Shown in pieces: positions 7,724 to 14,278 of a stretch of 16,783 nt of DNA. The notes beneath the pieces are model-generated. The model was not told the DNA's origin. It did no database searches and worked only from the letters and a program-made list of their open reading frames with translations. How positions within the stretch are numbered: the stretch's first letter is position 1; each line of letters begins with the position of its first letter. Source of the stretch: Hadesarchaea archaeon (GTDB lineage Archaea; Hadarchaeota; Hadarchaeia; Hadarchaeales; Hadarchaeaceae); contig JAGMBM010000139.1 in NCBI GenBank assembly GCA_023129675.1, positions 1 through 16,783 on the forward strand, written 5' to 3'. The translations under genes and the position numbers were made by a program.

Positions 7724-10700
7724 ATAAAAATTCGAAAAGGGATTTTAGCAATTATTGTTCTAGCCCTCAGCGTGGCCTTTCTATCCTTGATATCTGTAGA
7801 ATTCTCGCTAAGTTCAGGGGACGATAATTGGACCATTAAAGCTGAAACCCTGGAGGTCGGCGGCTACGGTGAGGGAGTTGTCGGCACGGGCAGCTTCATC
7901 TACGTCGCCAAGACCCTCTACGCCACATCCACACCGAGGTTCTGGCGTTACGACCCAACCGCAAACAGCTGGATGAACATGAGCGTTACAGGACTTCCGA
8001 CGGGGGCGTTTAGGAATGGTACGGCTCTCGAATGGGACAACTCTGACTACATCTACGCTCTGGCCGGTGCCCGCTATAGCGATGCTGATCGCCGCGTATT
8101 CTTCCGCTACACCATCTCAGGTGATAACTGGACGCAGATGGCAAATACCCCCGGTCCCCAAGGCGCTGGTGATGCCATAACATGGTCAGGTTACGATAAC
8201 TACATCTACGCAATCCTCGGCAGCAGCGGACATGGAACGATTTTCGCCCGATATTATTCGGAGAACAACACTTGGGAAACGAGGACATCTCCACCCGCAG
8301 GTACCGACGATGGTTGCTCGCTCGTCTGGACTGGAGGCACTTACCTCTACGCGTTGCGCGGCGAATACATAGAGACTACTCCACTTCGCGACTTCTGGCG
8401 CTATGACATCGTCAACGATAGCTGGGCGACGATGGAGAACATTCCTGAGGAAGGGGGCGTAGGCGACGGCGGCTCACTGCTGTGGATAGGGAACTGGCTA
8501 CCCGCACACAGCGACTACATCTATGCATTAGGCGGCGGCAGCGCTTGGGAGGATGCTGACGACAACTACTACAGGTATTCCATTTCGAACGACAACTGGG
8601 AGAATTTGGCAGACATACCCTATCCAATAACTGACTACGTTGGCAACAGGCTGGGCTTCGCTAATGACCACATCTACTACTGGCAGGGCACACCCAGCGA
8701 GTACCTAGGCGGCGGAAAAAAGTTCTGTATGTATGAGTTTGGATATGTGGCGGGGAAGTGGACACAAACCAATTGGTCAGGCGGTGCCACCGATCCAACC
8801 CTGCAAGTTGGCACCTGGGGCAGCACCTATGACAACTACTATCAGGGCGAGAATGTTGACACCTCGGACGGCGATAACATAAAACTCAGCACGGCGGGCG
8901 GAGGAGGGGTCGAGAACATTGCTTTCTGTGGCTTCGAGGATGCCGGCGACACACTCGGCTACACGACCGAGGGCGGCCCCGACGACCCGGGTACTGACGC
9001 ATTTGGACCGACTACTTCCAACCCGCGCACTGGCTCAAAATCATTCGAGGCCCAGGACACCGGCGGGTCGTCGGAGTACCCGGACAACATCCTTTTTGAC
9101 CAAGTCGGTGTCAGCTCCTACGACAACGTGTGGGTCCATGTGTGGATCGACACCAACTGGGGCGGCTTCGAGGCGAGCGATTGGATCAGGGGGTCAGTCC
9201 AAGTCGACGGCGGCTCATGGACGGAGTTCTTCTACGTGGTCGATGACACGGGCGGGAGCCCCCTGCCGCAGGACTGGACGGAGTACACCTATAACGTCGG
9301 CGACGCCGCCAGCACGGTCAGGATAAGAATTGAGATGCGCAACTCCGCGAACACCGAAATCTACTACTTCGACGACGTGAGCATCACGGGGGATGCCGGC
9401 GCTGGTGGCTACGGGCCGGCCGCCTACCTCGAGTCCTCGATCTACGACACCGGCCAGGTTGCTACTTGGGGGACCATAACGTTCGACAATATCACGCCAA
9501 CGGGAACTGGCATTACGGTTAAGGTCAAGACGGGCACAGATAACGACCCCTATGTCGATGGTGATTATGACACCGAGAACTGGAGCGCCTGGCAGACGTT
9601 TGACAACGGCGCCGACCTGCCCTACGAGAACCGCTACCTGCAGTACCGCGTTGAACTCTCGACCACGAACAACACGGTTACACCCAAGTTTTCTGAGATA
9701 ACCTTGCCTTACACCACCGAGGTAAACTACCCGCCGACATCTTCGGTCAATACTATCGCGCCCTACTGGCAAACCTCCTCAAGCTTCACCGTCAACGCCA
9801 CGGCGTCCGACCCGGAGAACGACACAATCGAAAACGTGGCGCTCTGGTATCGTTACTCCAGCGACAACTCCAGCTGGGGTTCCTGGACTTGGTTCGAAAA
9901 CGATAGCACCTCACCCTACTCCTGGATCTTCACCTCACCATCAGGCGACGGTTACTATGAGTTCTACTCAATCGCAAGAGACAACAACGGAAACACGGAG
10001 GACGCGCCAGCCGTCAAGGACGCCCTCTGCGGGGTGGACACGGCGGCCCCGAGCTCATCGGCCGACACCATCTCCCCCTACTGGCGGACCTCTAGCTCCA
10101 TAACGATTACAGCAACCGCGAACGACTCTACTAGCGGGGTGCGGGATGTCACCATCTATTCCCGCCACTCGGCCGACAACTCCACCTTTTCCGCGTGGGA
10201 GAACCGCGGAACCGACGCAACATCGCCGTGGTCGTGGGACCTGGTGCTCAACGAGAATGTGTACTGGGAGTTCTACACCCGGGCCTCCGATGTGGCTGGT
10301 AACCTCGAGGACGCCCCGGCCGAAGCAGACGCATTGTGCGCGGTCGACAACGTTGCCCCTGATAAGCCGACCCTCGTCTCGCCGGAAAACAATACCACCG
10401 TTAGCACCAGCACTCCGACATTCAAGTGGACTACGGTTACAGATCTCTCGGGGGTCACCTACACTTTGCAGGTCGATAACGAGGATTCGTTCGCCTCGCC
10501 CTACGTCTACTACAAGACGGGTATCACCGACAACCAGCACACGAGCGAGAACACGCTGGCCGACGGAACTTACTACTGGCGGGTTCGTGCCGTAGATGGA
10601 GCGGGCAACCTTGGCGAGTGGGCAGACAGATTCAAGCTCACCATCCAGACCGGAGGCGCGGTTGAGAATATTGCTTTTTGCGGCTTCGAGGATTCCGGCG

Positions 10701-11149
10701 ACACGCTCGGCTACACGACCGAGGGCGGCCCCGACGACCCGGGTACTGACGCATTTGGACCGACTACTTCCAACCCGCGCACTGGCTCAAAATCATTCGA
10801 GGCACAGGACACGGGCGGGTCTTCGGAGTATCCGGATAACATCCTCTTCGACCAGGTCGACGTAAGCTCTTACGACAACGTGTGGGTTCACGTGTGGATC
10901 GACACCAACTGGGGCGGCTTTGAGTCGTCCGATTACATCCGAGGGCTGGTCAGCGTCGATAATGGGGCGTGGACCGAGTTCTTCTACATATACGACGACA
11001 CGGGCTCTGACCTCTTGCCGCAGGACTGGACAGAGTACACCTATAACGCCGGCGACACGGCGAGCACCGTCCGGGTGAAGTTGGAGATGCGAAACTCCGC
11101 GAACACGGAGATCTACTACTTCGATGACGTGAGCATCACCGGAAGTTAA
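7724..11149 (+). CDS. Large secreted surface protein: kelch propeller, Ig/FN3-like domains and a duplicated beta-sandwich module
   Basis: It has about 1141 residues. Counted from ATA 7724, residues 1-30 make a good signal peptide (KIRKG, then a hydrophobic run). Residues 35-345 form kelch-like blades (repeats of YIYALGG, F.RY...NW). Residues 346-395 and 557-665 look like two halves of one domain (ending IKLS and restarting YLESSIYDTG). Between them, 396-556, and again at 980-1141, is a module starting VENIAFCGFED and ending IYYFDDVSITG. Residues 669-876 hold two Ig-like repeats (PYWQTSSSFTVNATA, PYWRTSSSITITATA). Residues 877-978 are FN3-like (TFKW...GTYYWRVRAVDGAG). No sorting signal or membrane tail is visible. 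The first canonical start, GTG 7772, falls inside the hydrophobic core, so I place the start at ATA 7724. It is probably a cell-surface adhesion or sheath protein. Confidence 0.8.
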   Translation: MKIRKGILAIIVLALSVAFLSLISVEFSLSSGDDNWTIKAETLEVGGYGEGVVGTGSFIYVAKTLYATSTPRFWRYDPTANSWMNMSVTGLPTGAFRNGTALEWDNSDYIYALAGARYSDADRRVFFRYTISGDNWTQMANTPGPQGAGDAITWSGYDNYIYAILGSSGHGTIFARYYSENNTWETRTSPPAGTDDGCSLVWTGGTYLYALRGEYIETTPLRDFWRYDIVNDSWATMENIPEEGGVGDGGSLLWIGNWLPAHSDYIYALGGGSAWEDADDNYYRYSISNDNWENLADIPYPITDYVGNRLGFANDHIYYWQGTPSEYLGGGKKFCMYEFGYVAGKWTQTNWSGGATDPTLQVGTWGSTYDNYYQGENVDTSDGDNIKLSTAGGGGVENIAFCGFEDAGDTLGYTTEGGPDDPGTDAFGPTTSNPRTGSKSFEAQDTGGSSEYPDNILFDQVGVSSYDNVWVHVWIDTNWGGFEASDWIRGSVQVDGGSWTEFFYVVDDTGGSPLPQDWTEYTYNVGDAASTVRIRIEMRNSANTEIYYFDDVSITGDAGAGGYGPAAYLESSIYDTGQVATWGTITFDNITPTGTGITVKVKTGTDNDPYVDGDYDTENWSAWQTFDNGADLPYENRYLQYRVELSTTNNTVTPKFSEITLPYTTEVNYPPTSSVNTIAPYWQTSSSFTVNATASDPENDTIENVALWYRYSSDNSSWGSWTWFENDSTSPYSWIFTSPSGDGYYEFYSIARDNNGNTEDAPAVKDALCGVDTAAPSSSADTISPYWRTSSSITITATANDSTSGVRDVTIYSRHSADNSTFSAWENRGTDATSPWSWDLVLNENVYWEFYTRASDVAGNLEDAPAEADALCAVDNVAPDKPTLVSPENNTTVSTSTPTFKWTTVTDLSGVTYTLQVDNEDSFASPYVYYKTGITDNQHTSENTLADGTYYWRVRAVDGAGNLGEWADRFKLTIQTGGAVENIAFCGFEDSGDTLGYTTEGGPDDPGTDAFGPTTSNPRTGSKSFEAQDTGGSSEYPDNILFDQVDVSSYDNVWVHVWIDTNWGGFESSDYIRGLVSVDNGAWTEFFYIYDDTGSDLLPQDWTEYTYNAGDTASTVRVKLEMRNSANTEIYYFDDVSITGS
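8954..9051 (+). repeat. 98-bp exact direct repeat, copy 1
   Basis: The sequence is identical to 10706-10803, 1752 bases downstream. It lies in the first copy of the 160-residue module; the flanking parts of the module are also highly similar but not identical (modules start at 8909 and 10661). Confidence 0.9.
10706..10803 (+). repeat. 98-bp exact direct repeat, copy 2
   Basis: This is the second copy, in the C-terminal module. Synonymous positions are conserved over the full 98 bases, so selection on the protein alone does not explain the identity. Recent duplication or gene conversion does. Confidence 0.9.
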
Positions 11150-11190
11150 GTCGGTGGCTACGAATCTGAGGGGCACCTCATCCCGTCGGC

Positions 11191-11198
11191 TTTTTTTT
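11191..11198 (+). terminator. Poly-T terminator of the surface-protein gene
   Basis: A run of eight T follows CGTCGGC, 42 bases after the TAA stop. Archaeal RNA polymerase commonly terminates at such U tracts. No strong hairpin precedes it. Confidence 0.6.
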
Positions 11199-11360
11199 GT
11201 ATTGATTTATTTACAGGGCCCTTTCGCTTCAAATGAGCTAAGATAAAATTTAGTAGAATCCAAGCAGTCCATTTTGGCACCAGCCAGGTGAACCGTTTGC
11301 TACAAGACTCTCGGCAAGTCTTAACGATACTCCCCTTTTCATTTTTTACTGGCTCCACTT

Positions 11361-11389
11361 TGGTGCGGGGGAGTAGGTTTTAAGCTACC
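11361..11389 (-). repeat. tRNA-Leu 3'-end fragment (acceptor CCCCCGCACCA)
   Basis: The minus strand ends in TCCCCCGCACCA, identical over 12 bases to the 3' end of the intact tRNA-Leu at 14684-14771. A degenerate T-arm (GTAG, loop CTTAAAAC, CTAC) precedes it. No 5' half is present. It may be an attachment-site scar. Confidence 0.45.
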
Positions 11390-11461
11390 GTTTGAATCTA
11401 CCGAAATGAAATTTTCATGCCCAAAATCTGCCCAAATATTGCTCCATTGACCTGTCGAAAC

Positions 11462-11498
11462 TGGTGCGGTATTAGGGTTTGAACCCAGATTTGTACCC
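11462..11498 (-). repeat. tRNA 3'-end fragment (acceptor ATACCGCACCA)
   Basis: The minus strand reads GGGTACAAATC, a T-arm-like GGGTTCAAACCC, then TAATACCGCACCA. It matches, with one gap and a few mismatches, the plus-strand segment 14829-14866. Its last 11 bases equal the end of the tRNA-like gene at 12462-12546. No tRNA 5' half precedes it. Confidence 0.5.
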
Positions 11499-11520
11499 AT
11501 AAATGTGCTTTCAATTCTCT

Positions 11521-11889
11521 CTATAGTGGTGAAGCTTTTCGTTCGTCCTCGATTTTGACTCTTTTGAAGCGGGGGTCTTCTAAAAGCTTCTCCCGAAACC
11601 AGCTTTTCGGTACCAAAACCTCTGTAACCCTGCAAGCCGGAATTGTAGGTGTTTCAACAAGGCTGATTTCTGTAAATTCAAAATCTTTCACTATCGCCAC
11701 TGCCGTTTTATTTCCATATTTATTTCCAGTAATATGTGGACAAGAGAGATAATTTTTTCCACAGATAGAACAAATGGCTTTCTTTATTTTAATCCCAGCA
11801 CTTATGCCACTTCTTCCTTTCAATATAGAATTAATTAAGTCTGGATCAGTTACTTTGTAATGTGTAAATTCCTCCTCTTCTGTTTTCAT
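11521..11889 (-). CDS. Small Cys/His-motif protein resembling head-maturation-protease-like viral proteins
   Basis: This is a 122-residue protein. A central motif CSICGKNYLSCPHITGNKYG is a probable Cys/His metal knuckle. It is preceded by GRSGISAGIKI and followed by VKDFEFTEISLVETPTIPAC. The order (G-S-I-G-like segment, CxxC...CxH...G, then an E-hSLV..P..P.C segment) recalls prohead-protease-like proteins of head-tail viruses, but the protein is shorter than a full protease. No catalytic His/Ser pair can be assigned with confidence. The ATG overlaps the TGA of the upstream frameshifted gene as ATGA, so the two were translationally coupled. Alternatives are a stand-alone small zinc-binding protein or a truncated remnant. 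A neighbouring tRNA-like scar at 11462 supports a mobile origin. Confidence 0.5.
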   Translation of the reverse strand: MKTEEEEFTHYKVTDPDLINSILKGRSGISAGIKIKKAICSICGKNYLSCPHITGNKYGNKTAVAIVKDFEFTEISLVETPTIPACRVTEVLVPKSWFREKLLEDPRFKRVKIEDERKASPL

Positions 11890-12333
11890 TTTGGGCCCTT
11901 CTTCCTTCTAATGTCATTTAATGTTTTAATCACATCGCTTGCGGAACCTTCCAGCTCGATCCACTCGATCTTATCCGTTAGAGATACATATCGTCCGAGT
12001 TTTAACCTGACCTTCCCCGAACGCCCTTTGAAGAAATTAAGTGAAAAATCGCGTTTAAGCTACTAATTATGGCAACTCCTAATTCCACAATTTCAGGAAT
12101 GCCATATTCTACTTTAATCGCCAATTGTTCCTCAGAGTTACAAAAGTATTCTACAGTTGCCCCCCGTCTCTAAGATTTTTTACCATTTCAACAGTTTGTC
12201 TTTTAACCGCATTTTCTTCGTCCGGAACTATTAGTAAATCCGACTGAAGCAACTTTCTTTTTCTTTCCTCATTAATCGATTTTTGTGCAAATAAATCCTC
12301 GACATTCATTTTTTTCCCCTCGATTTTATTCAT
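11886..12333 (-). pseudogene. Frameshifted gene of an uncharacterised family, coupled to the next gene
   Basis: Three successive minus-strand frames read as one protein. Frame 1 (ATG 12333) encodes MNKIEGKKMNVEDLFAQ...QSDLLIVPDEEN...VEMVKNLRDGG and stops at TAG after a run of six G (12165-12160). A second frame continues TVEYFCNSEEQLAIKVEYGI...VELGVAIISS. A third, from about 12055, continues FSLNFFKGRSGKVRLKLGRY...TDKIEWIELEGSASDVIKTL and ends in KKGPK. The assembled product is about 145 residues. The pattern (DLLIVP, a middle helix, then a beta segment and SASDV..TL) reminds me of an unnamed prokaryotic family, from memory only. The final TGA overlaps the ATG of the 122-residue gene. Two frameshifts mean either decay or homopolymer sequencing error. 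Confidence 0.55.
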
Positions 12334-12461
12334 CTAAGGATAATAAAAACCATTTCATAATCTCCATATTTGCTCCTATTATCGGTCAACTCGGCTTCTG
12401 CCTCATTAGTTTTGCTTTAGCATAAAACCGCTGTATAAGTGCGCCAGCTATTTTTAACTTA

Positions 12462-12546
12462 TGGTGCGGTATAGGGGATTCGAACCCGCGAACCCCTACG
12501 GGACCAGCCCCTCAAGCTGATCCCAGAGCTACCGAGGCTAGACCAC
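12462..12546 (-). tRNA. tRNA-Leu(GAG)-like gene, probably degenerate
   Basis: The anticodon arm is perfect (stem TCAGC/GCTGG, loop TTGAGGG, anticodon GAG). The long variable arm TCCCGTAGGGGTTC differs at one base from that of the intact tRNA-Leu at 14684. A T-loop TTCGAAT and an encoded CCA are present. Other parts are damaged: the acceptor GTGGTCT/ATACCGC has one mismatch and one G-T pair, the T-stem GCGGG/CCCCT has a C-C mismatch, and the D-arm does not fold normally and is about three bases short. It is either a pseudogene or an integration-altered copy. If this is the cell's only GAG isoacceptor elsewhere unreplaced, sequence errors would be an alternative. Confidence 0.55.
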
Positions 12547-13550
12547 AAGTAGACTCCCAACGAGACTCTGGACTTAACCCCTAGTTTCCCGCTAGGAGTC
12601 TTGGAACCCACAAGACCCAAACTGGTTCCTATAAGGCTGAACTGGGGTCCGACCACCATGTATGGACAAGTGCCTAGGCTCCCTAGGGTTAACCCCTTGA
12701 AGATCTTAGAGTCTGCACTTGCAATCACGAGTTCCCACTACGTGTTCTGGGATTGACCACCAAGACCCCCGACAAGGCCCTAGACTTAACCCCCTAGACT
12801 GAGGCTGGGTCGGGGGGTAGTACTGTGGGCAAGTGGGCGGGGTGTACGGATATGGCTGAGCATACCCCGGTGGTTGGGTATACGGCGCCAGTTGTGATGG
12901 AGTTGGGGCTATTGGGGGGTTTGTGGGGGATACGCGGCTGAGGGTAGCCTTGAACGGGGACTTGGAACGGGGTCTGCTGGGGCTGAAACTGCGGGATCTA
13001 TCTGACATCCTCCTTCGTGACCCCCCCTTAGGCTGAGGCTGGGTCTAGGGGTTGGGGGGCCCTGTCTTTTAAGAGGGGGGGTTGTATGGGTTGTATTATC
13101 ATTATAGGGGGGTGACACAGACAGGTCAGCGTGTGGGTCCCATTAGCCCAAACCCATAGGTTCAAGGGGTAATCCCCCCGTTTGGTCCCCCCACTTGGAA
13201 ATTATCCCCCCTTACCAACCTTGATGTCCACCCTAGTCTATGAGGTAGTCTATGGGATCGGCAGTCCGAGTGTTGATTAGTGCCGTATATATGGGGTAAA
13301 AACGGTAGCCCCGCCGCAGGGACTCCACCCCATACAAGTCCCCCCTGAGTGTATGGTCGAGTGTAGGTACCCCGTTACCTCTACCAGAGTCGGGTGTGTA
13401 TCATGTCACAGCCATAGTAGACCTTCCCCTCCGCTAGTAAGGTTGTCCATAGGGGTAGCGTGGTGCCTAGGTGGGGTAGTTCAAGGGGGGGAACATAAGG
13501 GGGTCGAGTCAAAAGATTATCGGTCTTTCATGGGGCAGGGCCGTTCGTTC
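12547..13550. other. About 1 kb rich in G and C runs, no intact gene
   Basis: The stretch is packed with homopolymer runs of five to nine G or C (for example near 12812, 12914, 13021, 13073, 13166, 13177, 13209, 13484). On the plus strand 12903-12990 has closely spaced G4-G6 tracts able to form G-quadruplexes. No frame is intact. A Pro/Gln-rich frame on the minus strand is listed separately. Loose repeats of about 105 bases (12541, 12651 and 12755, each GACCAC followed by a TTAACCCC element) occupy the left part. 13120-13500 shows nothing recognisable, though an unidentified RNA is possible. Confidence 0.5.
12706..13008 (-). pseudogene. Frameshifted Pro/Gln/Tyr-rich coding remnant
   Basis: From ATG 13008, preceded directly by GGAGG, the frame encodes MSDRS and then low-complexity sequence. 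An alternative frame over 12930-13000 reads QFQPQQTPFQVPVQGYPQPR. The original frame over 12810-12900 reads APYTQPPGYAQPYPYTPP and CPQYYPPTQPQ. Joined through frameshifts, these make one Q/P/Y-rich tail like those of archaeal membrane or surface proteins. No folded domain remains. Runs of C here are mostly Pro codons. I read it as a broken gene; it could also be fortuitous in C-rich DNA. Confidence 0.35.
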
Positions 13551-13582
13551 TTTTCGATGCATCGATTTTCGATAATCGAAAA
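13551..13582. promoter_or_regulatory. Tandem palindromic operator candidate
   Basis: The first half reads TTTTCGATGCATCGA and the second is a perfect 17-base palindrome, TTTTCGATAATCGAAAA (13566-13582). TTTTCGAT recurs exactly 15 bases apart, and CGATGCATCG (13555-13564) is itself palindromic. The site lies about 35 bases before the TATA box of the RHH operon. RHH repressors usually bind tandem inverted repeats near their own promoters, so autoregulation is likely but inferred. Confidence 0.6.
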
Positions 13583-13616
13583 TATATTCTACTTTATACA
13601 ACATAAAGCCGAAATG

Positions 13617-13624
13617 CTTAAATA
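13617..13624 (+). promoter_or_regulatory. TATA box of the four-gene RHH operon
   Basis: CTTAAATA lies 30-37 bases before ATG 13654. The predicted transcript start would be just before the ATG, giving a very short leader. No ribosome-binding site is seen, which fits. Confidence 0.55.
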
Positions 13625-13653
13625 CAAAAACAAACAAACAAAGAAACAATTGA

Positions 13654-13860
13654 ATGAAGAAGAAAAAGAAAGAGGATCTGGCCAAAGGCGCTGAGGAACT
13701 CACCAAGGCTGGCGCACGATTCGCTCAAACTACGATAAAGCTCAGCTTTGATATTTGGCAAAGGGCGAAGATCGTGGCACTCAAAAAGAGCATCACCCTA
13801 GCTAAGCTCATCGAGGACGCTTTGCGTCGCGAACTCCAAGAAGAGGAGAAGGAAAAATGA
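13654..13860 (+). CDS. Ribbon-helix-helix DNA-binding protein
   Basis: This 68-residue protein has a Lys-rich N-terminus (MKKKKKEDLAKGAEEL). An RHH-like unit covers residues 24-60: strand AQTTIKLSFD, helix IWQRAKIVALKKS, turn, helix ITLAKLIEDALRREL, with an acidic tail. It is therefore probably a dimeric transcription repressor or antitoxin-type protein. It is the first gene of a tight operon: its TGA shares bases with the next ATG (ATGA). The tandem palindrome at 13551-13582 is a natural binding site. Unlike classic RelB/CcdA antitoxins it has no clear C-terminal toxin-binding extension, and no known toxin family follows. Confidence 0.75.
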   Translation: MKKKKKEDLAKGAEELTKAGARFAQTTIKLSFDIWQRAKIVALKKSITLAKLIEDALRRELQEEEKEK

Positions 13861-14027
13861 TCGAAACTGTCATAGAAATCCTGCTGGTCGTGCTCATAGT
13901 CGCCGGTGTCGTGATCCTAGTTCTAGCGCTGGCGGTGGGGGCCATGCTGGGGATCATACCGCTGAGGATCCTGAGGAAGATACACAGGGCCATGGGGTGG
14001 TTCAGGTGGCCGAAGCCGAAAAAGTGA
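13857..14027 (+). CDS. Small single-span membrane protein
   Basis: This 56-residue frame starts with MIETVIEILLVVLIVAGVVI and continues as a hydrophobic helix to about residue 34 (LVLALAVGAMLGII). A strongly basic tail follows (RILRKIHRAMGWFRWPKPKK). By the positive-inside rule the tail is cytoplasmic. The ATG overlaps the RHH stop codon by four bases, and its TGA overlaps the GTG of the next gene the same way (GTGA), so it belongs to a coupled operon. Size and shape resemble small membrane toxins, holins or membrane anchors, but no family is recognisable. The function is open. Confidence 0.65.
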   Translation: MIETVIEILLVVLIVAGVVILVLALAVGAMLGIIPLRILRKIHRAMGWFRWPKPKK

Positions 14028-14278
14028 GAAAGGATCTGCTCGCGGAGCTGCTCAGCCTCGTGCGTGAGCTCGAGCTTGGCCTAGTTGAACAGGTGCAGTC
14101 TTATGGGATCGCGGGTCGGTTGAGTATTTTTCGGGGGCGCTTCTCCAGAAGTAGCATAACCGTGCCGGACGACGACATCCAAGCCCTGCAGCTGAAAGGG
14201 GGCGATCCCGTGCTCGTCGTTGTGTGCTCACCATCGTCGAGAAGATTTTGGAGGCAGGACAGTGAGTTCGACCGCTGA
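14024..14278 (+). CDS. Small AbrB-like or coiled-coil protein in the RHH operon
   Basis: This is an 84-residue protein from GTG 14024, chosen because it forms a GTGA overlap with the preceding stop codon; an upstream in-frame GTG at 13997 is the alternative. Residues 1-28 form an amphipathic helix (RKDLLAELLSLVRELELGLV). Then comes a beta-rich part, SRSSITVPDDDIQALQLKGG followed by DPVLVVV. This matches the ITVP..(I/V)...L.L..GDPV pattern of AbrB/MazE swapped-hairpin domains, which suggests DNA or antitoxin-type binding. The assignment is by pattern only. The C-terminus is short and basic (SSRRFWRQDSEFDR). It overlaps the next gene by 17 bases. Confidence 0.6.
   Translation: MRKDLLAELLSLVRELELGLVEQVQSYGIAGRLSIFRGRFSRSSITVPDDDIQALQLKGGDPVLVVVCSPSSRRFWRQDSEFDR

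Larger units (their letters stand above)
11199..11520. other. Intergenic stretch holding tRNA 3'-end look-alikes
   Basis: I see no convincing gene here. A minus-strand frame of 98 codons (11339-11635) overlaps the better supported gene at 11521-11889 in another frame and reads through the tRNA-like pieces, so I take it as chance. The stretch is notable only for the two tRNA-derived segments listed separately. Confidence 0.5.

Noticed and set aside
9215..9772. 185-codon minus-strand frame, and a similar one at 10055-10540
   Set aside because: Both are antisense to the surface protein; long frames are expected opposite GC-rich, repeat-bearing genes.
11339..11635. 98-codon minus-strand frame
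   Set aside because: It overlaps the better supported Cys/His protein in another frame and reads through tRNA-like segments.
12459..12728. 89-codon minus-strand frame
   Set aside because: Its C-terminal third is a translated tRNA-like sequence; no protein family resemblance.
12547..13550. SRP RNA, RNase P RNA or a CRISPR array in the GC-run region
   Set aside because: I looked for the conserved RNA motifs and for regularly spaced identical repeats and found none; only loose, inexact repeats are present.
13353..13694. 113-codon plus-strand frame across the operator and TATA box
   Set aside because: Composition is unlike protein, and it runs through the regulatory region into the RHH gene in the wrong frame.
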